A stretch of DNA of 56,762 bases from Clostridia bacterium (GCA_017534885.1 JAFXVR010000017.1:1-56762); one strand, 5' to 3'; positions 8,991 through 18,603 are shown, numbered from the stretch's first letter. The notes: generated by a model not told the origin, from the sequence alone. Program-made: numbers and translations.

Positions 8991-10574
8991 CTCGGTAGCT
9001 TACACGGACAGCGTCCGACTGATGGCGCCCGCAGTCAGTATCTACACCCAGCCGCAAAGCTATACCGCGTCCATTGGCGACCAGATCACGCTCTTTGTCG
9101 GCGCAGACCATGTCAATACCTATCTCTGGCAATATTCCTATGACGATGGCGCTTTCTGGAGCGACTTTACCTCGGACGGCTATAACACGGCCACCTATAC
9201 TTATACGGTGGAAGCCAATCATTACATGAGGCTGATCCGCTGCAAGCTGACCGATCTGAACGGTACGGCCGCCTACACGGACACGGTGAAACTGATTGCG
9301 CCGGATGTGAGCATCAACGTTCAGCCCAAGGATGCGACCGCTCTCATCGGCGATAAAGTGACACTGAGCGTGGAAGCCCTGAACGTCCGGAGCTACCTGT
9401 GGCAGTATTCCAACAACGAGGGAATGGACTGGATCAATTTCACCTCCGGCGGTCACAACACGGCCAGCTACACCTATACAGTTGAAAGCCAGCATTACAT
9501 CCGGCTCATACGCTGTAAGCTAACGGGACTGAACGGCACTATTCTCTATACAGACAGCGTCAAACTGCTGGCTCCGGAAATCGTCATCTCTGTGCAGCCG
9601 AAGTCATATGATGCGGACCTTGGGGAAACGGTAACGCTGGTAAGGGTGACAAAAGGGCGCTTTCAACCTAAGAGCCACGACTGGTTGTGGTGATTTCCGC
9701 TGTCTTCCACAACCAGTCGTGGCTCATTCATGAAAGCGGCCTTTTGACATCCGAATCAACGCTGACTGTCACAGCTGCCAACGTATGGACTTACCAGTGG
9801 CAGTACTCCTATGACAAGGGCACTACCTGGAACAATTGCACGGACAGCAGCTTCAGCACAGAAACCTATGAATATATCGTGGAAGAAAAGCACTATGACC
9901 GCCTGTTGCGCTGCCGTCTCACAGCCCATGACGGAAGCTTTGTGTATACTGATACAGCTGCTCTGACAATACCTGAATTGATAGACAGCGGCACATGCGG
10001 AGAGAATGGGGATAATATCACCTGGACATTGATACATAAGAACGAGTATATTCTGACAATATCCGGAAGCGGAAGGATGAAAGACTATAATTCCTATCAA
10101 GAAGCCGAGAGTTATCTTCATACTTATAATACGCCATGGAGAGCTTATAGGGATAAAATATACCGTGTGGTATTTGAGGGCGACGTAACGTATATTGGAA
10201 ATAACGCGTTTGCAGCAGATTATTGGTTGTATCGGAGCGATAGGTATTATCATCCTTTTCCTTTGACGAGCGTTGTAATTCCTGGCAGTGTTAAGCAAAT
10301 TGGCCAAAATGCTTTCTGGCATCAGTCCAATCTCAGAAAGGTTGTGCTATCAGATGGCGTTGCAGAGATTGGTGACCAGGCATTTTACTGCAATTCGGAT
10401 AAGCTTGATATTACAATTCCGAAGAGTGTGACCAAGATCGGGAGCTTGAATTTGTGGAAAGGGATATACAATGGGTATTATGATGTAACCGAGATCTTGC
10501 CAGAAATCGTAGTCAGAGTATACAAAGACAGTTATGCATACGACTATGCAAAAAAAGGCTGGTATTCCCGATGA
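8985..10574 (+). pseudogene. Truncated Ig-like/LRR surface protein gene, split by an M element
   Basis: The 5' part (signal peptide and N-terminal modules) is missing: coding similarity begins in mid-repeat with GSVAYTDSVRLMAP right after the hydrolase stump. Two complete Ig-like repeats follow. The third is interrupted at 9639 by a 119-bp M element that brings a stop codon. Removing the element and one AACGCT copy restores ETVTLTVTAANV, matching the intact repeats of the 4224-8606 protein. After the repeats come the CG...W...ISGSGRMKDY hairpin unit and a short BspA-type LRR region ending at 10574. No ribosome binding site is seen, so it is probably not expressed. Confidence 0.85.
9639..9757 (-). 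mobile_element. M element copy 4 (MITE-like), inverted orientation
   Basis: A 119-bp palindromic element in the opposite orientation to the other three copies. It is flanked by AACGCT at 9633-9638 and 9758-9763 (7 bp if the terminal G is counted as target). Relative to copies 1-3 it lacks one base near the left arm and has two substitutions near the right arm. It interrupts an Ig-repeat gene and carries no ORF of its own. Confidence 0.9.
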
Positions 10575-10714
10575 TAGGATCATACTGATCGATTGATGGT
10601 TATGCCGCTATCAGGAAAAAGACGGAGCTATGCATTTCATATTGCATTCTCTATTCGGTTTGTTTCCACACTACCGACGGATTGACGGCAATTGACACAT
10701 AGCACCGCAACAAC

Positions 10715-10798
10715 GGGAGGGGCAATGGATTCTACCAAACCCCTCCCTTCCTCTTCCCCACCGAAAACCGGGGCTGAGTCACACCTCAGCCCCGGTTT
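10715..10798. terminator. Two adjacent hairpins between the surface protein remnant and hpf
   Basis: The first hairpin pairs GGGAGGGG (10715-10722) with CCCCTCCC (10740-10747). The second has a 14-bp stem (10765-10778 with 10785-10798) and ends in TTT on the plus strand and TTTT on the minus strand. They probably stop transcription from both sides. The rest of the 10575-11051 gap shows no gene; 10860-10950 contains some short inverted repeats but no RNA family I can name. Confidence 0.6.
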
Positions 10799-11051
10799 CC
10801 TATTCACTTGTAATCTCGTGTTCACACATTCTCCCGTCGATCCCTTTTTGCTCCCTTGTCAGACTGATTGTACCCGGGCGTACCGGTGCGTCAGGAACCT
10901 TTGGTTCTCAGCTGAATCGCTTCAAGGTGTCTGTTCTCGGGTGGTTGGGATGCTTCTGTTGGTTTGTCTCTTCATTCAGTCCGTATCCTCCGCGGATGAC
11001 GGTTTGTCCGCCGGGGTGCGGCTGTGACAGTCAGCCGGTCCGGCTCCCTGA

Positions 11052-11594
11052 CTATTCTTCCGGCTCCAGGAGACCTAAGTTTCCATCCTTGCGCTGGTAG
11101 AGCACGTTGATCTGCTCTGTATCGGCATTTACGAAAGCGAAGAAGGAATGGCCCAGCATTTCCATCTGTATGGCCGCGTCTTCCACTGACATCGGGCGCA
11201 TGGGGAAGGTCTTGCGGCGCACGATCTGCGCCTTCTCGTCTTCGGTAACGTCCTCCTCTATGTACTCCGGCTCCTCTATGGTGAAGGCATCCTCGCGGAG
11301 GCGCTTGCCCAGCTTGGTGCGATGCTTATGGATCTGTTTTTCCATTTTGGCCAGGGCCTCGTCGATGGCGAGGAAGAGATTGCTCTGCGCACTGGCTTCG
11401 GAGCGGAGGAGAACACCGTTCCCCATGGGTACCGTGATTTCCACGATGCGCAGATCGTCCTTGTCCTTGCGCATCTTGATCTGCAGCTCTGTCTCGGAGC
11501 GCAGGTAGCGGCTCATTCTCTCGGTCTTCCGTTCAATCCTCTTGGTGATGCTGGGGGTCACGACCATGTTCCGGGCGGTCAGGGTCAGTTTCAT
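11052..11594 (-). CDS. hpf: Ribosome hibernation-promoting factor, long form
   Basis: 180 residues. The N-terminal ~100 residues are the RaiA/HPF fold (MKLTLTARNMVVTPSI...), which binds the 30S decoding centre. The C-terminal ~55 residues (RRKTFPMRPMSVEDA...) are the dimerisation domain that joins two 70S ribosomes into a 100S particle, so this is the long HPF typical of Bacillota. The start at 11594 follows AAAGGAG. A possible -10 (TACAAT, 11710-11705 minus) lies upstream, with a weak -35. It stands alone; no secA neighbour is in the window. Confidence 0.93.
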   Translation of the reverse strand: MKLTLTARNMVVTPSITKRIERKTERMSRYLRSETELQIKMRKDKDDLRIVEITVPMGNGVLLRSEASAQSNLFLAIDEALAKMEKQIHKHRTKLGKRLREDAFTIEEPEYIEEDVTEDEKAQIVRRKTFPMRPMSVEDAAIQMEMLGHSFFAFVNADTEQINVLYQRKDGNLGLLEPEE

Positions 11595-11896
11595 ACAGCG
11601 AATCTCCTTTCAGCTTTTTGCTTACCGGAGGCCGCCTGTCAGCCGTTCGGCCTCCGCCTCCCGGTGATTGTGCATTGGCGTCACGCCCTTTCTGTTCGGT
11701 TTGTATTGTATCATTTCGACGTCCCTTTGCGAATTCCTGCTGAAAAATGAAATTTCCGGTGAAATTTTCGCCGAATTTTACAAACGTTTTTTCCGGGCTT
11801 TCGGGGCAATTCCGTCCAGCGGAGGCTTTTTCCGGCTGGAACGTTCGGGTTTTAGGAGAGCAGCCCAGCGCTGACGGGGGTGAAATGGTAATTGCT

Positions 11897-12016
11897 GATT
11901 CGGATGTCAAAAGGCCGCTTTCATGAACTGAGCCACGACTGGTTGTGGAAGACAGCGGAAATCACCACAACCAGTCGTGGCTCCAAGGTTGAAAGCGCCC
12001 TTTTGTCACCCTTACC
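11897..12016 (+). mobile_element. M element copy 1 (MITE-like)
   Basis: 120 bp with perfect 7-bp duplications AATTGCT at 11890-11896 and 12017-12023. The terminal inverted repeats share CAAAAGGSCGCTTTCA; the core is a perfect 19-bp stem of GAGCCACGACTGGTTGTGG and its complement around a 16-base loop. This copy is intergenic and sits at the left edge of the 12017-12243 repeat. Confidence 0.92.
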
Positions 12017-12243
12017 AATTGCTAACAAACCGATGGTTAAAACGCGAAAAGAAGAACAACCTTGTCTGCACATCATCTGTATGGAACCTCAGGCTGCCAT
12101 CTGTACGATCCCGCTGCAGAACCCGATCCATATCTATTCTATAAAAGTCTTTTGAAGATGGGATGGGGGTCTGGGGGCAGGGAAGGAACTTTTCTTCAGA
12201 AAAGTTCCTTCCCTGCCCCCCAGGATCCGTAAGCGATTGCCCT
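12017..12243 (+). repeat. Long intergenic repeat, copy A, with P hairpin 1
   Basis: This block is clearly similar to 24957-25212. Shared segments include GAACCTCAGGCTGCCATCTG and GATCCCGCTGCA, the lead-in TTTTGAAGATGGGATGGGGG, a long hairpin (12171-12223, about 24-bp arms, TTCA loop), and the tail GATCCGTAAGCGATTGCCCT. Each copy ends just before a promoter: here that of the iron-type ABC operon, there that of ruvC. No coding potential is evident. Confidence 0.8.
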
Positions 12244-12262
12244 GGCACGGGCGAACTCGCTC

Positions 12263-12291
12263 TTGACTTTTGCCCGGTGTCCGCCTATAAT
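12263..12291 (+). promoter_or_regulatory. Promoter of the iron-type ABC operon
   Basis: TTGACT (12263-12268) and TATAAT (12286-12291) with a 17-base spacer, 50 bases upstream of the binding-protein start. No clear Fur-like operator is visible. Confidence 0.85.
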
Positions 12292-12341
12292 AGCGTCAGA
12301 CGTTGAAGCGTCAATTCCATACTGTATAAGGGGGCAATTCC

Positions 12342-13427
12342 ATGAAGAAGTTTTGGGCTTTCCTGATGGCGGCTGTCATGCTGATGAGCTGCTGCGTGTT
12401 CGCTTGCGCTGAGGACAGAGTGGGCGCTGATCCCGCGCTGGTCGAGGCTGCGAAGGCCGAGGGCGAGCTGGTGGTGTACGGCTCCTGCGAGGAAGAGTAC
12501 CTGGCGGCTGTCTGCGACCGGTTCCAGGAACTCTACGGCATCAAGGTGACCCATCAGCGCCTGTCCACCGGTGAGGTGCAGGCCAAGATCGAAGAGGAAG
12601 CCGGCAATCCCTCCGCGGACGTCTGGTTCGGCGGCACCACCGATCCCTACAACGTCTGCGCGGCGGAAGACCTGCTGATGCCCTATGAGGCCGCCAACGC
12701 CTCCCACCTGCTGGGCAGCGCCTACCGCGACGCCGACGGCAAGTGGTATGGCATCTACAAGGGCATCCTGGGCTTCATGGTCAACACCGAGGAGCTGCAG
12801 CGCCTGGGCCTGGAAGCGCCCCAGGATTGGGCCGACCTGCTCAAGGAAGAGTACAAGGGCCTGATCTGGCTGTCCAACTACAACACCGCCGGCACCGCCA
12901 AGCTGGTCATCAACACCATGATCCAGAAGTACGGCCATGACGAGGGCATCCAGTACCTGGTGGACCTGGACAAGAACATCCAGGTGTACACCAAGTCCGG
13001 CTCCGGCCCCTCCAAGAACGTGGGCACCGGCGAGTGCGTCATCGGCATCGGCTTCCTGCATGACGGCATCTACCAGATTGTGGACAACGGCTATGACAAC
13101 ATCGCCCTGGTGATCCCCTCCAGCGGCACCTCCTTCGAGATTGGCGCCACCGCCATCTTCCGCGGCGCGAAGCATGAGAATGCCGCGAAGCTGTGGATTG
13201 AGTTCGCCCTGAGCCCCGAGTGCGTAGAGCTGGGCGTGAAGAACGGCTCCTATCAGTTCCTGGTGATCGACAATGCCGAGCAGCCCGCTGTGGCCGCCGA
13301 GTTCGGCCTGGATCCCGAGAACGTGATGGACTATGACTTCGATGACGCCAAGAAGAACATCACCACCTACATCGCTGAGGTGATGGAGGCTCTGGGCGAC
13401 GCCGCTGACGGACGTTTCCAGAACTAA
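12342..13427 (+). CDS. ABC transporter substrate-binding protein (iron(III)-type family)
   Basis: 361 residues with an N-terminal export signal ending near CVFACAED; a lipoprotein cysteine there is possible but the lipobox is poor. The mature part (LVVYGSCEEEYLAAV..., SADVWFGGTTDPYN) has the two-lobed type 2 periplasmic-binding fold of the AfuA/FbpA and phosphonate-type group. It would capture the solute outside the cell and deliver it to the permease and ATPase encoded next. The substrate, ferric iron or a related ligand, cannot be fixed from sequence. The ATG at 12342 follows AAGGGGGC. Confidence 0.85.
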   Translation: MKKFWAFLMAAVMLMSCCVFACAEDRVGADPALVEAAKAEGELVVYGSCEEEYLAAVCDRFQELYGIKVTHQRLSTGEVQAKIEEEAGNPSADVWFGGTTDPYNVCAAEDLLMPYEAANASHLLGSAYRDADGKWYGIYKGILGFMVNTEELQRLGLEAPQDWADLLKEEYKGLIWLSNYNTAGTAKLVINTMIQKYGHDEGIQYLVDLDKNIQVYTKSGSGPSKNVGTGECVIGIGFLHDGIYQIVDNGYDNIALVIPSSGTSFEIGATAIFRGAKHENAAKLWIEFALSPECVELGVKNGSYQFLVIDNAEQPAVAAEFGLDPENVMDYDFDDAKKNITTYIAEVMEALGDAADGRFQN

Positions 13428-13444
13428 TCCCGCCACACCCCGTC

Positions 13445-13478
13445 AGAGGGGGGCAGTGCGCTGCCTCCCTCTATTTTC
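13445..13478 (+). terminator. Intercistronic hairpin after the binding-protein gene
   Basis: A 12-bp stem (13445-13456 with 13461-13472, one G-T pair, loop TGCG) is followed by ATTTTC. It probably acts as a partial terminator or 3' stabiliser, giving more binding protein than permease, a common arrangement in importer operons. Confidence 0.7.
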
Positions 13479-13494
13479 TTAGGAGGAATCCGCC

Positions 13495-15687
13495 ATGAGC
13501 CAGAGACAGAGCGCATCGCTGGATCGCAGGAAGCTGCTCGCGGATCCGGTGATGGTCACGACCATCGTGCTGCTGATCGTTTTCCTTTGCGTCTTCATTC
13601 TCTACCCGCTGGCCATCCTGCTGGTGGACAGCATCTATTCCCAGAACACGGGCCTGACCGCCGGCTTCTTCACCGGCATCTTCGGCGAGGGCGTGTTCGG
13701 CTCCTCCCTCGCCAAAGCGCTGCTCATCAGCATTCCGGCCGCCGCGATCTCCGTGCTGGCGGGCTGGACGCTGGTGAACAGGGAGCGGGAGGGCGACGCC
13801 TCTGTGCAGCGCCTTTGCCGCGCCATGCCCCTCCTCTCGCTGATCCTCCTGTTGCTGGCGGTCGCGGTGTACATCATTGCGGTCTTTGACAGCGGCAGCC
13901 CTGTGGCGCACTTCCTGATCCGCGTCTTTGAGGGCGGGTTTCTGAGCTGCATTGCCGCGGCGCTGGTGCAGGCGGTGGTGCTCACGCCCCTGTGCTACCG
14001 CCTCTTTGACGGTGTGCTGCGCCTCTCGAATCCCTCGGCCTCGGACGAGGCGGAGAAGAAGGCGCTGCAGAAGAAGCTGCAGATCCGCGCCATGACCCTG
14101 GCCGCGGTGCTCTTTCTGGTGAACCTGCTGGTGATCATCTTCCTCTACGCCAGCGTTCACGGCAAGTACAGCTTCATCATCGCCATCTCCAACACCCTGA
14201 AGGTGGGCTTCCTGGTGGGCGTGCTGTCGGCGGGTGTCGGATTGCTCTTCGCCTATGTGGAGGTCTACGTCAAGGTGCGCACAAAGTTCATGGCCGGGCT
14301 GTTCAAGGTGGTTTCCATGCTGCCTGTGGTCTCGCCGCCCTTTGTGCTCTCCCTGTCGATGATCATGCTCTTCGGCAAGGCGGGCATCATCACCCGCCAC
14401 ATCCTGGGCATTTACGACAACAATGTCTACGGCTTCTGGGGCATCGCCATAGTGCAGACCATGACCTTCTTCCCGGTCTGCTACATGATGTTCCGCGGCC
14501 TGCTGAAGAACATCGATCCCTCCATGGAGGAGGCCGCCCGGGACATGGGCGCCAGCCGGTTCAAGGTGTTCACCTCGGTCACCCTGCCGCTGCTGCTGCC
14601 CGGCATCGGCAATGCCTTCCTGGTGACCTTCATTGAGTCCATCGCGGACTTCGCCAACCCGATGATCATCGGCGGCAGCTATGACACCCTGGCCACCACC
14701 ATCTACCTGCAGATCACCGGCGCGTATGACAAGAACGGCGCCTGCGCCATGGCCGTGGTGCTGCTGGCCATCACGATGATGATGTTCGCCGTGCAGAAGT
14801 ACGTGCTGGAGCGCAAGACGGCCGCGACCCTGACGGGCAAAGCCTCCCGTGCGCGCATGCTGATCGAGGACAAGAGCGTCATCATCCCCCTGGCTTCCCT
14901 CTGCTCGCTGATGGCGCTCTTCGTCGTGGTGATGTACATCTGCGTGCCCTTCGGCGCGCTGTTCAAGACCTGGGGCCGCGACTTCACCCTGACCACCAAG
15001 TGGTTTGAGCAGGTGTTCGACAAGTACCACGGCCTGAAGGCCTTCCAGGATTCCTTCTGGCTGTCCTTCATCGCCGCGCCTGTCACCGCGCTGCTCTCCA
15101 TGATCATCTCCTACCTCGTGGTCAAGCGCAAGTTCAAGGCCAAGGGCTTCATCGAGCTGGTGTCCATGCTGGCCATGGCTGTGCCCGGCACGGTGCTCGG
15201 CATCGGCTATATCCGCGGCTTTGCGGGCGGCATGTTCCACACGGGCTTCCTGCAGGGCATCTACGGCACCGGCCTCATCCTGGTGATCGTGTTCGTGGTG
15301 CGCTCCCTGCCCACGGGCACCCGGTCCGGCATCTCCGCCCTGCGGCAGATTGACAAGTCCATTGAGGAGAGCGCCTATGACATGGGCGCCGGCAGCATGA
15401 AGGTCTTCACCTCCGTCACCCTGCCCCTCATCAAGGATTCCTTCCTCTCCGGCCTTGTGACCGCCTTTGTGCGCTCCATCACGGCCATCTCCGCCATCAT
15501 CCTGCTGGTGACGCCCAGTTACCTGCTCATCACCGTGCAGATCAACGAGTTTGCGGAGAAGGGTTCCTACGGCATCGCCTGCGCCTTCGCGACCATCCTG
15601 ATCGCCATTACCTACGGTTCGGTGCTGCTGATGAACCTGATCATCCGTTTCTTCGGCACCAGCAAAAAAACGAAGGAGGTCGAGTAA
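13495..15687 (+). CDS. ABC transporter permease, two fused membrane domains (iron-type)
   Basis: 730 residues with about a dozen hydrophobic segments in two halves. Each half carries an EAA loop that contacts the ATPase: EEAARDMGAS near residue 345 and EESAYDMGAG near residue 625. This fused layout is that of FbpB/AfuB-type permeases, so one gene supplies the whole channel. A charged segment (EAEKKALQKKLQ) separates early membrane helices. The start follows AGGAGG. The ATPase gene begins four bases after its stop. Confidence 0.88.
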   Translation: MSQRQSASLDRRKLLADPVMVTTIVLLIVFLCVFILYPLAILLVDSIYSQNTGLTAGFFTGIFGEGVFGSSLAKALLISIPAAAISVLAGWTLVNREREGDASVQRLCRAMPLLSLILLLLAVAVYIIAVFDSGSPVAHFLIRVFEGGFLSCIAAALVQAVVLTPLCYRLFDGVLRLSNPSASDEAEKKALQKKLQIRAMTLAAVLFLVNLLVIIFLYASVHGKYSFIIAISNTLKVGFLVGVLSAGVGLLFAYVEVYVKVRTKFMAGLFKVVSMLPVVSPPFVLSLSMIMLFGKAGIITRHILGIYDNNVYGFWGIAIVQTMTFFPVCYMMFRGLLKNIDPSMEEAARDMGASRFKVFTSVTLPLLLPGIGNAFLVTFIESIADFANPMIIGGSYDTLATTIYLQITGAYDKNGACAMAVVLLAITMMMFAVQKYVLERKTAATLTGKASRARMLIEDKSVIIPLASLCSLMALFVVVMYICVPFGALFKTWGRDFTLTTKWFEQVFDKYHGLKAFQDSFWLSFIAAPVTALLSMIISYLVVKRKFKAKGFIELVSMLAMAVPGTVLGIGYIRGFAGGMFHTGFLQGIYGTGLILVIVFVVRSLPTGTRSGISALRQIDKSIEESAYDMGAGSMKVFTSVTLPLIKDSFLSGLVTAFVRSITAISAIILLVTPSYLLITVQINEFAEKGSYGIACAFATILIAITYGSVLLMNLIIRFFGTSKKTKEVE

Positions 15688-15690
15688 GCC

Positions 15691-16782
15691 ATGAGCGAAA
15701 AGCAGTCTGTGAAGCAGCCCAAGGGCGTACAGCTGGACCATATCTCCAAGATCTATCAGGATCCCAAGACGGGCAAGGATTTCTACGCCGTACATGACGT
15801 CAGCCTGGATATCGCCCCCGGCAGCTTTGTGACCCTGCTGGGCCCCTCCGGCTGCGGCAAGACCACCACCCTGCGCATGATCGCCGGCTTTGAGAGCCCG
15901 GACGAGGGTGAAATCTACCTGGGCGGCGAGCCCATCAACGCCCTGACCCCCAACAAGCGCGACACCGCCATGGTGTTCCAGTCCTACGCGCTCTTCCCGC
16001 ACTACAACGTGTTTGACAACGTGGCTTACGGCCTGAAGCTGCGCAAGGTGCCCAAGAATCTGATCGCTGACCGGGTGAAGAACATCCTCTCCCTGGTGGA
16101 GCTCTCCGGCATGGAGCAGCGCATGACCAACCAGCTCTCCGGCGGCCAGCAGCAGCGTGTTGCCCTGGCCCGCGCCCTGGTGGTGGAGCCCGGCGTGCTG
16201 CTCTTCGACGAGCCGCTCTCAAACCTGGACGCCAAGCTGCGCGTGCAGATGCGCACCGAGATCCGCCGCATTCAGCAGGCCCTGGGCATTACGGCCATCT
16301 ATGTCACCCATGACCAGAGCGAGGCCATGGCCATCTCGGATCAGATCATCCTGATGAAGGGCGGCGTCATCGCCCAGATGGGCAGCCCGACCGAGATCTA
16401 CTATCACCCCAACAGCGAGTTTGTGGCCGACTTCATCGGCGAGTGCAATTTCCTCAAGGGCAAGGCGGTGCGCAGCGAAAAGGGCCAGACCCTCGTTCAG
16501 CTGGACGCCGGCGCCGCTGCGGTCAATACTTCCAAGACCTATGACCCCGGCGAGGACTGCGAGATCGTCCTGAGGCCCGAGGCCATCCTCATCTCGGATG
16601 AGGGCATGCTTCCCTGCACCGTGGAGCTGAGCTGCTTCATGGGCAGCTACCAGAACTACCACGTCCGCGTCGGAGACACCCTTGTCAAGATCACCGACAA
16701 CTGCCCCATCAATAAAAAAGTCTTTGCCGTCGGCGACAAAGCCTTCATCTCCTTCGACCCCGCCTGCGCTCACCTGCTGTGA
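15691..16782 (+). CDS. ABC transporter ATP-binding protein with TOBE-type C-terminus
   Basis: 363 residues. Walker A (GPSGCGKTT), signature (LSGGQQQRVALARAL), Walker B (LLFDEPLSNLD) and the H-loop (VTHDQ) are all present. The C-terminal ~110 residues fit the TOBE regulatory domain of the Fbp/Pot/Mal group. It energises uptake through the fused permease encoded upstream. The start follows GGAGG at 15675. It ends the operon; a P-family hairpin follows. Confidence 0.92.
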   Translation: MSEKQSVKQPKGVQLDHISKIYQDPKTGKDFYAVHDVSLDIAPGSFVTLLGPSGCGKTTTLRMIAGFESPDEGEIYLGGEPINALTPNKRDTAMVFQSYALFPHYNVFDNVAYGLKLRKVPKNLIADRVKNILSLVELSGMEQRMTNQLSGGQQQRVALARALVVEPGVLLFDEPLSNLDAKLRVQMRTEIRRIQQALGITAIYVTHDQSEAMAISDQIILMKGGVIAQMGSPTEIYYHPNSEFVADFIGECNFLKGKAVRSEKGQTLVQLDAGAAAVNTSKTYDPGEDCEIVLRPEAILISDEGMLPCTVELSCFMGSYQNYHVRVGDTLVKITDNCPINKKVFAVGDKAFISFDPACAHLL

Positions 16783-16801
16783 GGGGTGTGGGATTGTGAA
16801 A

Positions 16802-16890
16802 TTTGGGGGAAGGGGAAACCTTTCTTGAAAGAAAGGTTTCCCCTTCCCCCAAACCCCCTTTCCTCTTCCAAAGAACTTTTACCGAATGGG
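16802..16890 (-). repeat. P hairpin 2
   Basis: A perfect inverted repeat with 25-bp arms and almost no loop (16802-16853). The family's one-sided flank (CCCCCTTTCCTCTTCCAAAG) lies on the right, so this copy is in reverse orientation. It separates the convergent ABC operon and tyrS and may stop transcription from both, though T-tracts are poor. Confidence 0.75.
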
Positions 16891-16978
16891 GGAGGAGGGG
16901 GTGTTTTCTTTTGGATGCTTTGTGGGAGCGTTGGGAGGATGGGGTTGCATTTGGATGGTAAGGGAAACTGCTTTCCGC

Positions 16979-18199
16979 TTACTTCAGCACGGCCTTGCGG
17001 TAGGCCTTCTTGCCTTTGCGGATGACCACGCCTTCGCGGAGCGCATCGGCCGACACGGTGATCTCGATGGAGTCAGCCTTCTCGCCGTCCACGGTGACGC
17101 CGCCCTGCTGGATCTGCCGGCGGGCGTCGGAGCGGGAGGGGCAGAGGCTGCAGCGCACCAGCAGCTCGATCAGGCTGATGCCGCCCTCGGGCACCTCTGC
17201 CGCTTCCAGCTCGGTGGTGGGCATGTCGGCGCTTTCGCCGCCGGAGAAAAGGGAAGCGGCCACAGCCCTGGCCTTGTCGGCTTCCTCCTGGCCGTGCACC
17301 AGCCTGGTCAGCTCCCAGGCCAGGATCTCCTTCTTCTCATTGATGCGGCTGTCGTCCCACTTCTCCATCTCCTCGATGGTTTCGAGGGGGATGAAGGTCA
17401 GCATGCGGATGCACTTCATCACGTCCGCGTCATCCACATTGCGCCAGTACTGGTAGAACTCGAAGGGGGAGGTCTTGTTGGGATCGAGCCACACCGCACC
17501 CTTGGCCGTCTTGCCCATCTTCTTGCCCTCCGAATTGAGCAGCAGGGTGATGGTCATGGCGTAGGCGTCGTCGCCGGTCTTGCGGCGGATCAGCTCGGTG
17601 CCGCCCAGCATGTTGCTCCACTGGTCGTCGCCGCCGAACTGCATATTGCAGCCGTAATGCTCATGAAGGTAGAGGAAATCGTAGCTCTGCATGATCATGT
17701 AGTTGAACTCCAGGAAGCTGAGGCCCTTCTCCATGCGCTGCTTGTAGCACTCGGCGCGGAGCATGTTGTTGACGGAGAAGTGAGCGCCCACCTCGCGCAG
17801 GAGGTCGATGTAGTTGAGCTTCAGCAGCCAGTCCGCGTTGTTGACCGCGATGGCCTTGTCTTCGCCGAACTCAATGAAGCGCTCGATCTGCTTCTTGAAG
17901 CACTCGCAGTTGTGCTCGATGGTCTCGGGCGTCATCATGGAGCGCATGTCAGTACGGCCGGAGGGGTCGCCGATGTAGCCCGTGCCGCCGCCCAGCAGCA
18001 CCACCGGCTTGTTGCCGGCCATCTGCAGCCGCTTCATCAGGCACAGCGCCATGAAATGCCCCACGTGCAGGGAATCCGCCGTGGGGTCAAAGCCGATGTA
18101 GAAGCGCGCGCCGCCCGAGTTGATCAGCTCGCGGATCTCCTTCTCGTCGGTCACCTGAGCGATGAGCCCCCGGGCCTGCAGTTCCTCATAGATACCCAT
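16979..18199 (-). CDS. tyrS: Tyrosine--tRNA ligase
   Basis: 406 residues; charges tRNA-Tyr. Class I signatures are the HIGH variant HVGH (residues 45-48) within DPTADSLHVGH and the KMSKS variant KMGKT, which places it nearer the TyrZ/TyrS2-type branch. A C-terminal S4-like RNA-binding domain follows (SLCPSRSDARRQIQQGG). The ATG at 18199 is preceded by GGAGG. A complete T-box leader with a Tyr specifier lies upstream, so expression should rise when uncharged tRNA-Tyr accumulates. Confidence 0.95.
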   Translation of the reverse strand: MGIYEELQARGLIAQVTDEKEIRELINSGGARFYIGFDPTADSLHVGHFMALCLMKRLQMAGNKPVVLLGGGTGYIGDPSGRTDMRSMMTPETIEHNCECFKKQIERFIEFGEDKAIAVNNADWLLKLNYIDLLREVGAHFSVNNMLRAECYKQRMEKGLSFLEFNYMIMQSYDFLYLHEHYGCNMQFGGDDQWSNMLGGTELIRRKTGDDAYAMTITLLLNSEGKKMGKTAKGAVWLDPNKTSPFEFYQYWRNVDDADVMKCIRMLTFIPLETIEEMEKWDDSRINEKKEILAWELTRLVHGQEEADKARAVAASLFSGGESADMPTTELEAAEVPEGGISLIELLVRCSLCPSRSDARRQIQQGGVTVDGEKADSIEITVSADALREGVVIRKGKKAYRKAVLK

Positions 18200-18324
18200 G
18201 GTCTTGTCCTCCTTCTTTTTTCACCGGGGATTGCTGATGATTCCCATGATCCATGTGGATGACCGCAGGGGATTGCCCCTTCGCTTTCGCCTTCGACAAT
18301 TCGCGGCGCCATGGGAATCCAGAA

Positions 18325-18597
18325 GAAAACGCCCCTGTTCCCCGCAATCGGGAACAGAGGACGAAAGGAGCGGTTCGTGGTACCACCTCTGCTTCGGCCG
18401 GCAGCGCTGCCAGCCCTCGCGCGCGCTGTATCGGGCGCCCCCGGCTTCGCCTACTGGCACAGGGTGTTCGGCGAGCGGCTCAGGAGTGTATTCGCCCAGG
18501 CCGCCCCGCGCCCTTCCACCAGCCGGACGCTCTCTGCAGAGGCCAAACCTGCCTACTTCTCTCCCTCATCGCCATGCGATGGCTGCGGTTTCCCGCA
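18325..18597 (-). promoter_or_regulatory. T-box riboswitch of tyrS
   Basis: On the minus strand the leader has the usual order: stem I start with GAGAAGTAGG, the AGAGAGCGTCCGG region, a specifier loop with GAATACA (codon TAC, tyrosine), a stem III-like AGTAGGCGAAGCCGGG, the T-box AGGTGGTACCACG (18388-18376), and a terminator hairpin (18360-18325) ending in GTTTTC. Uncharged tRNA-Tyr would pair with the T-box bulge and favour the antiterminator. Confidence 0.92.
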
Positions 18598-18603
18598 GGG
18601 AGT

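Noticed and set aside
10800..11051. Possible structured RNA, such as a raiA-type RNA, beside hpf
   Set aside because: It lies downstream of hpf, not upstream, and I could not match any conserved motif.
11892..12155. The same short frame (SKGRFHELSHDWLWK) seen at three loci, suggesting a conserved small protein
   Set aside because: It is simply the translation of the palindromic M element in each plus-orientation copy; no ribosome binding site, and its ends depend on flanking DNA.
13471..16002. An 843-codon frame antisense to the ABC permease and ATPase genes
   Set aside because: Composition is dominated by His, Gln, Gly and Arg, as expected for the complement of a GC-rich coding gene; the plus-strand proteins are unmistakable.
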